Below are positions 54,202-62,980 of a DNA stretch of 64,000 nucleotides, piece by piece. Position numbers and translations under genes: made by a program. Source of the stretch: Peteryoungia aggregata LMG 23059 (GTDB lineage: Bacteria > Pseudomonadota > Alphaproteobacteria > Rhizobiales > Rhizobiaceae); the NCBI RefSeq assembly GCF_030814435.1, contig NZ_JAUSUW010000007.1, positions 216,328-280,327 of the forward strand, given 5' to 3'. Position 1 is the stretch's first letter, and every line of letters starts with the position of its first letter. The notes beneath the pieces were generated by a model. The model saw only the letters and a list, made by a program, of their open reading frames with translations, did not search any database and was not told where the DNA came from.

Positions 54202-54621
54202 CTACATCGCCTCGAAAGCGATATCCTGCGCGCCCTGCCAGAGCACCATTTTCCCCATGGCCTCCAGCTGTTCACCACCCTTCACCACAGTCAGAAAGTG
54301 ATTGCCCGCCAGCACGCCCATCTTGCTGGCAAACTGCGAGGAGCCATAGGCGAACAAGAGTTCGGTCTCGCTGAAGCCGCCGGGATAAAGCAGGATGTCG
54401 CCGCGCGAGGGATGGGCCGTGTGGTTTTCAAAACCGGCGCCGAACTGGAAATCGCCGAGGGGCACCCAGACCGCCTCGCCCGACCAGCGCGAATGGATCG
54501 CCTGGTTGCGGAACGGCAGGAAGGTCTCAAAAATGCGGCAGGTCTCGGGCGCCTTTTCGCGCTCGAGCCTCGCCTCGAAGACGAAGGGGCCGACGGTGAC
54601 CTTCAGATGCGAGAGCGCCAT
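54202..54621 (-). CDS. DUF3830 (cyclophilin-like fold) protein
   Basis: A 139-residue protein. The phrases KVTVGPFVFEARLEREKAPE, FLPFRNQAIHSRWSGEAVW and HTAHPSRGDILLYPGG match DUF3830, a small cyclophilin-like beta-barrel of unknown activity. The ATG at 54621 is two bases after the smpB stop, so it is in the smpB operon. It is not a proven isomerase. Confidence 0.8.
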   Translation of the reverse strand: MALSHLKVTVGPFVFEARLEREKAPETCRIFETFLPFRNQAIHSRWSGEAVWVPLGDFQFGAGFENHTAHPSRGDILLYPGGFSETELLFAYGSSQFASKMGVLAGNHFLTVVKGGEQLEAMGKMVLWQGAQDIAFEAM

Positions 54622-54623
54622 GA

Positions 54624-55100
54624 TCAACCCGTCTTCATCAGACGCTGCTTCTGGCGGTTCCAGTCGCGTTCCTTCTCGGTCTCGCGCTTGTCATGCAGCT
54701 TCTTGCCCTTGGCGAGCGCCAGCTCCAGCTTCGCCCTGCCCTTCTCGTTGAAATAGATCTTGAGCGGCACCAGCGTCATGCCCTCGCGATTGATCGAGGC
54801 GCGCAGGCGGTTGATCTCGCGCTTGGACAAAAGCAACTTACGACGGCGGCGCGGCTCGTGATTGAAGCGGTTCGCCTGCAGATATTCCGGCAGATGCGAA
54901 TTGATCAGCCAGATCTCCTCGCCCTCATCAGAGGCATAGGATTCGGCAATATTGGCCTTGCCCTCGCGCAGCGACTTGACCTCCGTGCCGGTCAAAACCA
55001 GACCGGCCTCGTAGGTGTCGACAATCTCATAATTGAAGCGCGCCTTGCGGTTTTCCGCAACGATCTTGTTGACGGTGCGCTGTGAGCCTTTGGGGGCCAT
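54624..55100 (-). CDS. smpB: SsrA-binding protein SmpB
   Basis: Delivers tmRNA to stalled ribosomes. The protein has 158 residues. N-terminal [20 protein letters not shown] is characteristic; the basic C-terminal tail ([21 protein letters not shown]) is the part that enters the mRNA channel. In other rhizobia it commonly lies beside dapA; here a 3.6-kb island separates them. Start ATG 55100. Confidence 0.96.
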   Translation of the reverse strand: MAPKGSQRTVNKIVAENRKARFNYEIVDTYEAGLVLTGTEVKSLREGKANIAESYASDEGEEIWLINSHLPEYLQANRFNHEPRRRRKLLLSKREINRLRASINREGMTLVPLKIYFNEKGRAKLELALAKGKKLHDKRETEKERDWNRQKQRLMKTG

Positions 55101-55456
55101 GGCCTGATCTTCCGTTTCGCCCGGGATTTTGTGGTGGTCTTCGCCATACGCGGGCGGGGCGTGGCGAGTATGGGAGGTATGTAATGGAGGATGGGGGGGA
55201 AATAAAGGTGGGGGTGGGGTGGTAGGGTGGGCGCGTGTTGCCTACTCAGGCTTCCAAGTTTTCTCATCATGTCCTGGTGTCAATGCATCTGACACCAGTA
55301 GGCTACACATGAACTCCAAGCATTCATTGTGAAACACTGTGGGCAACTCCATTCATACGATTGAGGGCATACGTTGAATGCACGCCCAAGTGGACATGCC
55401 AGTTCTCGACAAGTATCTTGCTACGACTCGAAAAACGTATGGATTGTTGCACCTTC
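55101..55456. other. Gap upstream of the DGQHR gene: G-rich tract and inverted repeat
   Basis: About 355 bases with no credible gene. A G-run-rich stretch at 55185-55231 (six or more runs of three or more G) could form a G-quadruplex on the plus strand. A perfect inverted repeat CTGGTGTCA (55274-55282) and TGACACCAG (55290-55298) with a 7-base spacer lies about 160 bases before the DGQHR start. AT content rises sharply after about 55250, marking the island edge. Confidence 0.6.
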
Positions 55457-57811
55457 ATGACCACACCTGCCGAAGAAGATGACACGATCAACGTAGCGGT
55501 TAACGATACCGGCTCAAACTTTCTTTCGCCGCTTATAAGCGACCCAAAGGCACTAGCTTCAGAGTACCGGCGGCGTAGAAACGTGAGCGACTTCAAGAGT
55601 GTTCATCCGGCTGATGTCCCAGTAGAAGAAGCGAAAGGATGGGTGGTTCAACGCGCCGGAAAAAAGATTACTCGGCTCAAGCGATCAAAGCGCCACGAAG
55701 AACTATTAGAGGACCGTATATGGTGCCTTCTTTATTCGATGGGCTATCGCACGCTAAACGGATCGCAGTTCCGTATCGCATTTACTCGCCCTGACTCATC
55801 GACGGGCAAAAAGCAGATTGACGTCTACGGCGAGGATCAGGAAACGGTCTTAGTCATCGAATGCAAGTCAAAAAGAGAGCGTGGCCGCAGGTCGTTGCAA
55901 AAAGACATCCAGGAAACGATATCGCTCCAAAATTATTTCAGGGATTCAATAAACAAGCGTTTCCCCACCGCCTCGAAACCCAAAATCATATGGCTATACG
56001 CCACACAAAATGTTCTTTGGTCTCAATCCGATATTGAACGGGCCGATGCACATGGCATCCAAATTGTCACCGAAAATGAGATACAGTATTTCGAAACTTT
56101 CTTGAAGCACATGGGACCCGCCGGAAAATACCAGATTCTTGGCGAGTTTCTGCGAGGTCAGAAGGTTCCCGGGCTTTCTAATGTAAAGATTCCCGCTATT
56201 CGGGGCAAAATTGGCGGAGAAATTTTCTATAGTTTTGTCACCACACCGCGCAATCTCTTAAAAATCGCATTTATCAATCACCAGGCGCTAAATCACCCTG
56301 ATGGGCGACCCGCCTACCAAAGGATGATTTCCTCGTCGCGAATCAAAGAAATTGGGACATTTATTGAGCAGGGGGGATTCTTCCCCACAAACATTCTAGT
56401 AAATTTTTCGGACTCCCCGCGATTTGATCTCATTTCAAACTCTGAGAATACAGATGAAAATATCAAATTCGGCTGGTTGACATTACCTGCAAAATACAGA
56501 TCTGCTTGGATAATCGATGGTCAACATCGACTATATGGATTTTCATATCTAGATAACGATTATCTAGATCAAAGTTTGTTCGTTCTAGCTTTCGAGAAAA
56601 TGGCTATTCAGAAGGAAGCCGATCTGTTTATAACTATTAATCATCGTCAAAAAAGCGTTCCGAAGAGCCTGCTGGTTAGTCTACTCGCAGACATTCGAAT
56701 GGGTGACAGTGACCCTTCAACCGCACTCACAGCGCTCGGCTCCGCAGTAGTTAGGGCACTTAACACAGACAAAACCAGCCCTTTGGCCCGTCGCTTCTCC
56801 ACACACGGGGTGCCACCAGAGCCAAGTCAGAATCTGACAATATCGGAAGCCGTGAACGGCCTTCGGCGATCTGGGCTGATTGGCAAGGTAGTTGGCAAAA
56901 CTATTGCCCCCGGCCCGCTATCGGGTGCCACGGATGAGCAAACAGTAAAACGTGCGACCACGATCCTGAGTAGCTACTTTGAGCAAGTGAGATTGGCGAA
57001 TCCTAAACGATGGGAAGCGGGTCGCGAAGCGTTCATCGCCGTCAATCCGGGCATCAGGGCACACCTCAGCATAATTGCAGAGGTTATAAGCTACCTTTCA
57101 CACAAAAAATCACTAGACTTTGCACTCCTGAAGCCAGAGGAGTTCTCGCAACAAATCACGACCTTCAGCCAACCAATGTTCGACTTCATAACCAAGGCCT
57201 CAGACGACGCAATTCGCGATCGCTTTTCGCGAAAGTTTGGCGAAGGCGGCGTAAAAGAGTACGCCTACCACCTTATGCAGGTCCTTCAAGCGGCACACAG
57301 TGACTTCGGGACCGAAGAATTTCAGCGTTGGGTGGCTCAAAGCAATTCAGAAAAGATCGATGAGGTAAATCACTTCCTCATGAAGCTCGCCGAGCGCCTG
57401 ACCAACTACGTCATCGACACCCTAAAGAAGATACACGGCACACATCGACTCGCCAGCGATGAGCAAGCTTTTTGGGAGATTGGTGTCGAGAGTGAGCGTA
57501 TCCGGAAAAACGCTTTTGATGCCCAGCAACGGGATAAAGCAAGACGTAAGCCGAAGGAGGCCTATTTAAACATCGTCGATCTCGCCGAGATCGTAAAGCA
57601 GCAAAATAACTGGCCTCATTTTGAACACGTTTTCAAAAACCCGCGCCCGGAAGAACGCACAGGCCAGAAATACTACATCGGCTGGATCAATACGTTTAAC
57701 GAACTTCGAAACATAGCCGCGCACAAGAACCAACTTAAAACTTATACTGATGAAGATCTAGAGTTTGTAGAATGGCTTCGAACCGAAGTTCACCCGAAAG
57801 TACCGACATGA
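55457..57811 (+). CDS. DGQHR-domain protein with PD-(D/E)XK nuclease and HEPN-like C-terminus
   Basis: A 784-residue protein. N-terminal part: a nuclease-like core with IDV (Asp about 122) and VIECKSK (Glu135-Cys-Lys137), the D-xn-ExK arrangement of PD-(D/E)XK enzymes. Middle: WIIDGQHRLYGF (354-358 is DGQHR) and a downstream ITINHRQKSVPKSLL, as in DndB-like proteins. C-terminus: ELRNIAAHK (Arg751, His756), an R-x4-H motif of HEPN/Swt1 type. The DNA is noticeably AT-richer than the flanks. The start is uncertain: ATG 55439 and 55457 are both possible and neither has a good ribosome site. The next gene overlaps its stop in ATGA. Function not established. Confidence 0.75.
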   Translation: MTTPAEEDDTINVAVNDTGSNFLSPLISDPKALASEYRRRRNVSDFKSVHPADVPVEEAKGWVVQRAGKKITRLKRSKRHEELLEDRIWCLLYSMGYRTLNGSQFRIAFTRPDSSTGKKQIDVYGEDQETVLVIECKSKRERGRRSLQKDIQETISLQNYFRDSINKRFPTASKPKIIWLYATQNVLWSQSDIERADAHGIQIVTENEIQYFETFLKHMGPAGKYQILGEFLRGQKVPGLSNVKIPAIRGKIGGEIFYSFVTTPRNLLKIAFINHQALNHPDGRPAYQRMISSSRIKEIGTFIEQGGFFPTNILVNFSDSPRFDLISNSENTDENIKFGWLTLPAKYRSAWIIDGQHRLYGFSYLDNDYLDQSLFVLAFEKMAIQKEADLFITINHRQKSVPKSLLVSLLADIRMGDSDPSTALTALGSAVVRALNTDKTSPLARRFSTHGVPPEPSQNLTISEAVNGLRRSGLIGKVVGKTIAPGPLSGATDEQTVKRATTILSSYFEQVRLANPKRWEAGREAFIAVNPGIRAHLSIIAEVISYLSHKKSLDFALLKPEEFSQQITTFSQPMFDFITKASDDAIRDRFSRKFGEGGVKEYAYHLMQVLQAAHSDFGTEEFQRWVAQSNSEKIDEVNHFLMKLAERLTNYVIDTLKKIHGTHRLASDEQAFWEIGVESERIRKNAFDAQQRDKARRKPKEAYLNIVDLAEIVKQQNNWPHFEHVFKNPRPEERTGQKYYIGWINTFNELRNIAAHKNQLKTYTDEDLEFVEWLRTEVHPKVPT

Positions 57812-58620
57812 CCCGTCAACCATTGAAGCCTTTTTTGAAGTGGGCAGGTGGAAAGCGCTGGCTGTTCGAAACCGGACAGTTTTCACTGCCGAAACTCCAC
57901 AGAAGGTACATTGAACCCTTCCTCGGCGGCGGAGCCGTATTTTTCGAGAATCAGCCTCGGAACGCAATGCTTAGCGACGCCAACTGGCGACTTATTGAAC
58001 TTTACACGGTCATCCGTGACGAGCTTGAGGAGTTCGAGCTGCTGGTCAGACAACATGCTTCCGCTCATTCAAAGCAATACTATTATGAAATGCGCTCGGA
58101 AGACTTTAAGAACCCAATACGGCGTGCGGCACAGTTTTTTTACCTGAATAGAACATGCTGGAATGGCTTGTACCGGGAAAATTTGCTTGGAAAATTCAAT
58201 GTTCCGATAGGAACCAAACAAAATGTAATATTTGAGACGGATGACTTCTTTGCCTGGTCTCAGGCTTTACAAGGCACGACACTACTACACCGAGACTTTG
58301 AGGAAGCTATCGATGAAGCGGAGGAGGAGGATTTTATATTTGTTGACCCCCCGTACACGGTTCGGCATAACATGAATGGTTTTGTCAAGTATAATCAAAA
58401 TATATTTGCATGGGATGATCAAATTCGATTGCGCGACGCACTTGTAAGAGCGTCAAGCAGGGGAGCAATTTTCGCCATGACCAATGCAGATCATGACAGC
58501 ATCAGAGAATTGTACTCGGGCATTGGCAAACAGCGACAGCTGAGTAGGAACAGTGTTATAGCTGGCAGGGCAGCTCACCGTGGACAGTCAACTGAGCTGC
58601 TTGTCGTCGGCGGACTTTGA
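57808..58620 (+). CDS. D12-class (Dam-like) DNA adenine methyltransferase
   Basis: A 270-residue N6-adenine DNA methyltransferase of the alpha (D12/Dam) type. Motif I-like FLKWAGGKRW is at residues 9-18, the FLGGGAVFFEN stretch follows, RTCWNGLYRENLLG is at about 115, and the catalytic DPPY at 180-183. An ATGA overlap with the preceding nuclease/DGQHR gene indicates translational coupling. It could protect host DNA against that protein's nuclease activity. An ATG at 57772 is an alternative start further into the upstream gene. Recognition sequence unknown (GATC is only the family prototype). Confidence 0.85.
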   Translation: MTRQPLKPFLKWAGGKRWLFETGQFSLPKLHRRYIEPFLGGGAVFFENQPRNAMLSDANWRLIELYTVIRDELEEFELLVRQHASAHSKQYYYEMRSEDFKNPIRRAAQFFYLNRTCWNGLYRENLLGKFNVPIGTKQNVIFETDDFFAWSQALQGTTLLHRDFEEAIDEAEEEDFIFVDPPYTVRHNMNGFVKYNQNIFAWDDQIRLRDALVRASSRGAIFAMTNADHDSIRELYSGIGKQRQLSRNSVIAGRAAHRGQSTELLVVGGL

Positions 58621-58728
58621 CTCAAAGCCAGCGCTTCGCATTTATGCAACAGCTTGACTTCTGTTGGACGTGTATATGCTCGATAACGGCGGTGCGGGCG
58701 CCAACACTCCGCTTCCACTAACTTGAAA

Positions 58729-58746
58729 GCCGGCGTCTCCGCCGGC
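58729..58746 (-). terminator. Terminator after dapA
   Basis: GCCGGCG (58729-58735) and CGCCGGC (58740-58746) form a 7-bp stem with a 4-base loop; on the minus strand it is followed by TTTC. It lies just after the dapA stop and marks the island's right flank. Confidence 0.6.
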
Positions 58747-58761
58747 CCTCTTGTCATCCCC

Positions 58762-59646
58762 TCAATTCACCAGTCCCGCATGCTTCAGCGCCGCGTCGAT
58801 CGCGGCTTCCGTCGACGCTTCCAGCGTCGCCATCAGCGGCAGGCGGACGGTGCGGTTCATGCCGCGGGTGCGGTTCAGCGCATATTTCGCGCCGCAGAGG
58901 CCGGGCTCCATGAAGATCGCCTTGTGCAGCGGCATCAGGCGGTCCTGGTAGGCCAGCGCCTTGGCATAGTCGCCGGCCAGGGTTGCGGCCTGGAATTCGG
59001 CACAGAGGCGCGGGGCGACATTGGCGGTGACGGAAATGCAGCCGGTGCCGCCATGGGCGTTGAAGCCGAGGGCCGTTGCATCTTCGCCCGAAAGCTGGAC
59101 GAAATCCGGCCCGCAGGTGATGCGCTGTTCGGAGACGCGCTCGATCTTGCCGGTCGCATCCTTCACGCCGACGATGTTCTTGTGGGCCTTGGCGAGCGCG
59201 CCCATCGTCTCCGGCGACATGTCGATCACCGAGCGGCCGGGAATGTTGTAGATGATGATCGGCAGCGAGACGGCTTCGGCGATCGCCTTGTAATGGGCGA
59301 TCAGGCCCTTCTGGGTCGGCTTGTTGTAATAGGGGGTGACGACGAGCAGCGCATCGGCGCCGACGGCTTGCGCATGCTGGGCCAGCTCGATGGCTTCCAC
59401 CGTGTTGTTGGAGCCAGCACCGGCAATCACGGGCACGCGCTTGGCGGCAACCTGGACGCAGAGCTCGACGACGCGCTTGTGTTCGTCATGGGACAGCGTC
59501 GGCGATTCGCCCGTGGTGCCGACGGGCACGAGGCCGGTGGACCCTTCGGAAATCTGCCACTCGACATGGGCGGCAAAGGCTTGCTCGTCGACGGCGCCCT
59601 CATTCGTGAACGGCGTGACGAGTGCGGGAATGGATCCCTGATACAT
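58762..59646 (-). CDS. dapA: 4-hydroxy-tetrahydrodipicolinate synthase
   Basis: First committed step of lysine/diaminopimelate synthesis (pyruvate plus aspartate semialdehyde). The protein has 294 residues. The signature [14 protein letters not shown] is near residue 45. The tyrosine is in [11 protein letters not shown], and the Schiff-base lysine in GVKDATG near residue 163. Start ATG 59646 is preceded by GAGGAG; an upstream ATG at 59676 is unlikely. It would normally lie next to smpB, but the DGQHR-MTase island intervenes. Confidence 0.96.
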   Translation of the reverse strand: MYQGSIPALVTPFTNEGAVDEQAFAAHVEWQISEGSTGLVPVGTTGESPTLSHDEHKRVVELCVQVAAKRVPVIAGAGSNNTVEAIELAQHAQAVGADALLVVTPYYNKPTQKGLIAHYKAIAEAVSLPIIIYNIPGRSVIDMSPETMGALAKAHKNIVGVKDATGKIERVSEQRITCGPDFVQLSGEDATALGFNAHGGTGCISVTANVAPRLCAEFQAATLAGDYAKALAYQDRLMPLHKAIFMEPGLCGAKYALNRTRGMNRTVRLPLMATLEASTEAAIDAALKHAGLVN

Positions 59647-59866
59647 GCAATGAACTCCTCGGGGGCCGATATCCACGCTTCGGCCTCATTCGCAAATTAA
59701 TCGAGGGCACATTACTGCGCACCATCAGGTGCGACAAGCGCATCCGCAGGAGATTTGTGACAGATTCCCGAGGCTTCGTTCGAGAGAATGTGATCGGTTG
59801 TTTTAAGCTTTTGGTAACCGCAACGGCGGCCTACTCTCGCGTATGATGGATGGTTCTGGTGTGTGG

Positions 59867-61936
59867 ATGAAGACGCCTCTTTCTTATGGTTCCGCCCTCG
59901 GTCTTGGTCTTGCCGTGCTGCTTGCCGCAACGAGCACGCGCGCGAATACCGCTGTGCCGGTTCCGGCGATGAAGCCGCTCGGCTTTGCCGCGAGCAAGGC
60001 CGACCAACCCTCGTTCGAGACGACAGGTGCCATTCCGCGCGGTGAACGGCTGGCAAGTGCCAACCCGCAGCTGAAATCCGGCCTCGATGCGCTCTCCGAC
60101 AAGGATGGAGCCCAGGCGATCACGATCCGCAACCGCATGCCTGAAAGCCTCGACCGGCAGATGCTGACCTGGTCGATCGCGATGTCGGGCCTGCGCGACG
60201 TGCCGGCGTCTGAAATCGCCGCCGCGCAGCGGCAGCTGCAGGGCTGGCCGGGGCTCAAATCCTTCCGCGCCAATTCGGAAAAGGCGCTTTTCCGTGAAAA
60301 TCCGCCGGCCGCCACCGTGCTTTCCGCCTTCGGCAATAGCGCGCCGGAGACGACCGAAGGCACGATGCTTCTGGCTCGCGCGCATCTGGCCTCCGGCGAC
60401 CGGGGCAAGGCTGCAAGCCTGATCCGCAACCTCTGGCGCACGGAAGGCCTGGACGAGGCGACGGAAGATCGGGTGATGGGTGAGCTTTCCGGCCTGCTGC
60501 GGCCCGCCGATCACCGCGCTCGCATGGATTATCTGATGTATCGCGAGCGTGCGGGCCAGGCGAAGCGCTTTGCCTCGCTCGGTGAAGCGCAGTCACTCTA
60601 CAAGGCCTGGGCGGGGCTGATTTCGAAGGCGAACAATGTCAACGGGCTGATTCAGGCGGTCGACGGCAAGTGGCGCAACGACCCGGCGCTGCTGTTCATC
60701 CGCATCGAGAATCTCCGCCGCCAGCAGAAATTCGAGGAGGCGGCCACCCTTCTCGACCGGATCCCGCGCGAGCGCGAGACACTGGTCAATACCGGCGCCT
60801 GGTGGGACGAGCAGCGCATCATCGCGCGCGGGCTTGCCGATCTCGGCCAGTTTCGCGCAGCCTACAAGATCGTGTCCCGCCATGTGGCGACGGAATCGAC
60901 CGACGTCGTCGACGCGGAATTCCATGCCGGCTGGTATGCGCTGCGGGCGCTCAACGATCCCAAGACCGCAAGCCGGCATTTCGCCCGCATCCTCGACGCC
61001 TCCAGCCGGCCGCTTTCGGCGAGCCGCGCGCTCTATTGGCTGGGTCGCGCCGCGGAAGCTTCTGGTGACCGCAAGGCGGGAGACTATTTTTCCCGCGCCG
61101 CCCAGCATTCGAGCACCTTCTACGGCCAGCTCGCCGCCGCCCGCATCAATCGTCCGGGCATCCAGATCCCCTATCCGCGCCCGAGCGAGGCCGACCGGGC
61201 GCGCTTTGCCGGACGCCAGGCCGTCCAGGCGATCGCCCGTTACGAAGCAGCCGGCCATGGCTGGCGGGCGCAGAGCCTCTACCGGGCGCTTGCCGATCAG
61301 CTGGAGACACCCGGCGAACTGGCCCTCCTGAGCGCCCGGGCGGAGAAATCCGACGGCGGGCATCAGCTGTCCCTGCAGATCGGCAAGACGGCATATTCAC
61401 GGGGCATCGACGTGCCGGCCCTCGCCTTCCCCGTTGGCGTGATCCCCTCAAGCGCCAATATATCAGGCTCCGGCAAGGCTCTGGCTTACGCGATCGCCCG
61501 GCAGGAAAGCGCCTTCAACCCGGCCGCCATCTCGCCTGCGGATGCGCGCGGGCTGCTGCAGCTCCTGCCGTCAACCGCCAAGGGTGTGGCTGCCCGACAC
61601 GGGATTTCCTATTCACCGGAAAAACTCACGCGCGATCCGGGCTTCAACGCCACGCTCGGCGCCCATTATCTCGGCGAGCAGATCGACCGCTTCGACGGCT
61701 CCTATGTGCTGACCTTCATTGCCTACAATGCCGGGGCCAGCAAGGTGCCGGACTGGATCGAGCGTTACGGCGATCCGCGTGGCAAGTCTGTTGACGAGGT
61801 GGTCGACTGGATCGAGCGCATCCCCTTCCCCGAAACGCGCAATTACGTGATGCGGGTGATGGAGAACTATCAGGTCTACAAGAGCCGGCTCGGCCAGAAG
61901 ACCGATATCGTGCACGATCTGCGCTTCGGTCGGTAG
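59867..61936 (+). CDS. Soluble lytic murein transglycosylase
   Basis: Cleaves peptidoglycan between MurNAc and GlcNAc, forming anhydro-MurNAc; periplasmic. About 689 residues. The signal peptide is MKTPLSYGSALGLGLAVLLA ending at TRA. A long superhelical N-terminal domain precedes the SLT catalytic domain. That domain carries RQESAFNPAAISPADARG (catalytic Glu), LLQLLPSTAKGVA and FIAYNAGASKVPDW, in the right order. I chose ATG 59867 for the signal peptide; ATGs at 59843 and 59846 give a longer N-terminus. Confidence 0.92.
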   Translation: MKTPLSYGSALGLGLAVLLAATSTRANTAVPVPAMKPLGFAASKADQPSFETTGAIPRGERLASANPQLKSGLDALSDKDGAQAITIRNRMPESLDRQMLTWSIAMSGLRDVPASEIAAAQRQLQGWPGLKSFRANSEKALFRENPPAATVLSAFGNSAPETTEGTMLLARAHLASGDRGKAASLIRNLWRTEGLDEATEDRVMGELSGLLRPADHRARMDYLMYRERAGQAKRFASLGEAQSLYKAWAGLISKANNVNGLIQAVDGKWRNDPALLFIRIENLRRQQKFEEAATLLDRIPRERETLVNTGAWWDEQRIIARGLADLGQFRAAYKIVSRHVATESTDVVDAEFHAGWYALRALNDPKTASRHFARILDASSRPLSASRALYWLGRAAEASGDRKAGDYFSRAAQHSSTFYGQLAAARINRPGIQIPYPRPSEADRARFAGRQAVQAIARYEAAGHGWRAQSLYRALADQLETPGELALLSARAEKSDGGHQLSLQIGKTAYSRGIDVPALAFPVGVIPSSANISGSGKALAYAIARQESAFNPAAISPADARGLLQLLPSTAKGVAARHGISYSPEKLTRDPGFNATLGAHYLGEQIDRFDGSYVLTFIAYNAGASKVPDWIERYGDPRGKSVDEVVDWIERIPFPETRNYVMRVMENYQVYKSRLGQKTDIVHDLRFGR

Positions 61937-62020
61937 TTCATCCCCCCATCTCCATTGCCTGATGACCGGCGGCTGCGGCTCGGCTAGGCTCTGCTTGCGT
62001 CACAGCATGGAGAGAACCGC

Positions 62021-62881
62021 ATGGCCGAGAGCATCGACCGCTTCATCACCGTTCCCGATGGATTGAACCTGCATGTGCGCAGCCATGGCGACGCAAATGG
62101 CGGCATGCCTGTCATCTGCCTGCCGGGCCTGACGCGCAATCTGCTCGATTTTGAAGACATTGCCCGCATGCTGGCGGCGCCACCTTATCACCGACGGGTC
62201 ATCGCCATCTCCTCGCGGGGACGCGGCCTCTCCGACCGGGATGCCCAGCCGGAGCGCTACACGATCCCCGTGGAAGCCGGAGACGTGATCAGCGTGCTCG
62301 ATCACTTGCAGATCGGTCGTGCCGCCTTCATCGGCACCTCGCGTGGCGGGCTCATCCTGCATGTGCTGGCGATGACGCATCTCGACCGGATCGAGCGGCT
62401 GGTGCTCAACGATATCGGGCCCGTGCTCGAGACGGTGGGGCTGCGGCAGATCCAGAGCTATCTGGGGAACCGGCCGGCGCCGGCGGACTTCGATGATGCG
62501 GCCGGGATCCTGAAGGCGACGCATGGCGCGGAGTTTCCGGCGCTTTCAGAGGCCGACTGGGCCGCCATGGCGCGGGCGCTTTACCGCGAAGTGGATGGCA
62601 GGCTGGCGTCCGACTTCGACCCGGCCATCGCCGAACAGTTTCGCGCGGCAGATCTAAGCCGGCCCCTGCCCGATCTCTGGGCGCAATATACGCTTTTTGC
62701 CGAACAACCGGTCATGGTCGTGCGCGGCGAGCATTCGCAGCTCCTGTCGCGGGAAACGGTCGATGACATGGGGCGCCGACATCCGCGGCTGGTGGACGTC
62801 GAGGCCGAGGGCCAGGGACATGCGCCGCTGCTGCATCTGCGGGGCATCGCAGAGAGGCTCGCGCGGTTTCTGACGGAATGA
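62021..62881 (+). CDS. Alpha/beta hydrolase
   Basis: A 286-residue alpha/beta-hydrolase-fold protein. VICLPGLTRNLLDFED is the oxyanion-side motif, GTSRGGLILH contains the nucleophile serine of the elbow near residue 109, and GQGHAPLLH at the end bears the catalytic histidine. The substrate is unknown. It follows the transglycosylase gene by about 85 bases. A GGAGA ribosome site lies before ATG. Confidence 0.88.
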   Translation: MAESIDRFITVPDGLNLHVRSHGDANGGMPVICLPGLTRNLLDFEDIARMLAAPPYHRRVIAISSRGRGLSDRDAQPERYTIPVEAGDVISVLDHLQIGRAAFIGTSRGGLILHVLAMTHLDRIERLVLNDIGPVLETVGLRQIQSYLGNRPAPADFDDAAGILKATHGAEFPALSEADWAAMARALYREVDGRLASDFDPAIAEQFRAADLSRPLPDLWAQYTLFAEQPVMVVRGEHSQLLSRETVDDMGRRHPRLVDVEAEGQGHAPLLHLRGIAERLARFLTE

Positions 62882-62933
62882 AATGACCCAGGCGCAGCCA
62901 GGCGCGACGACCTTTTCAACCTGAAAACGGAGA

Positions 62934-62956
62934 AAGCCCGGCACAAGGCCGGGCTT
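62934..62956 (-). terminator. Terminator after the porin gene
   Basis: AAGCCCGGC (62934-62942) and GCCGGGCTT (62948-62956) make a perfect 9-bp stem with loop ACAAG. On the minus strand TTTCTCCGTTTTC follows. It lies 25 bases after the porin stop and may also stop the convergent hydrolase gene. Confidence 0.85.
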
Positions 62957-62980
62957 CCCCTATCCGATCTGGAGATCGAA

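Noticed and set aside
58621..58761. Attachment-site duplication at the right edge of the 55-58.7 kb island
   Set aside because: I could not find a convincing direct repeat shared with the left edge, and no integrase is present.
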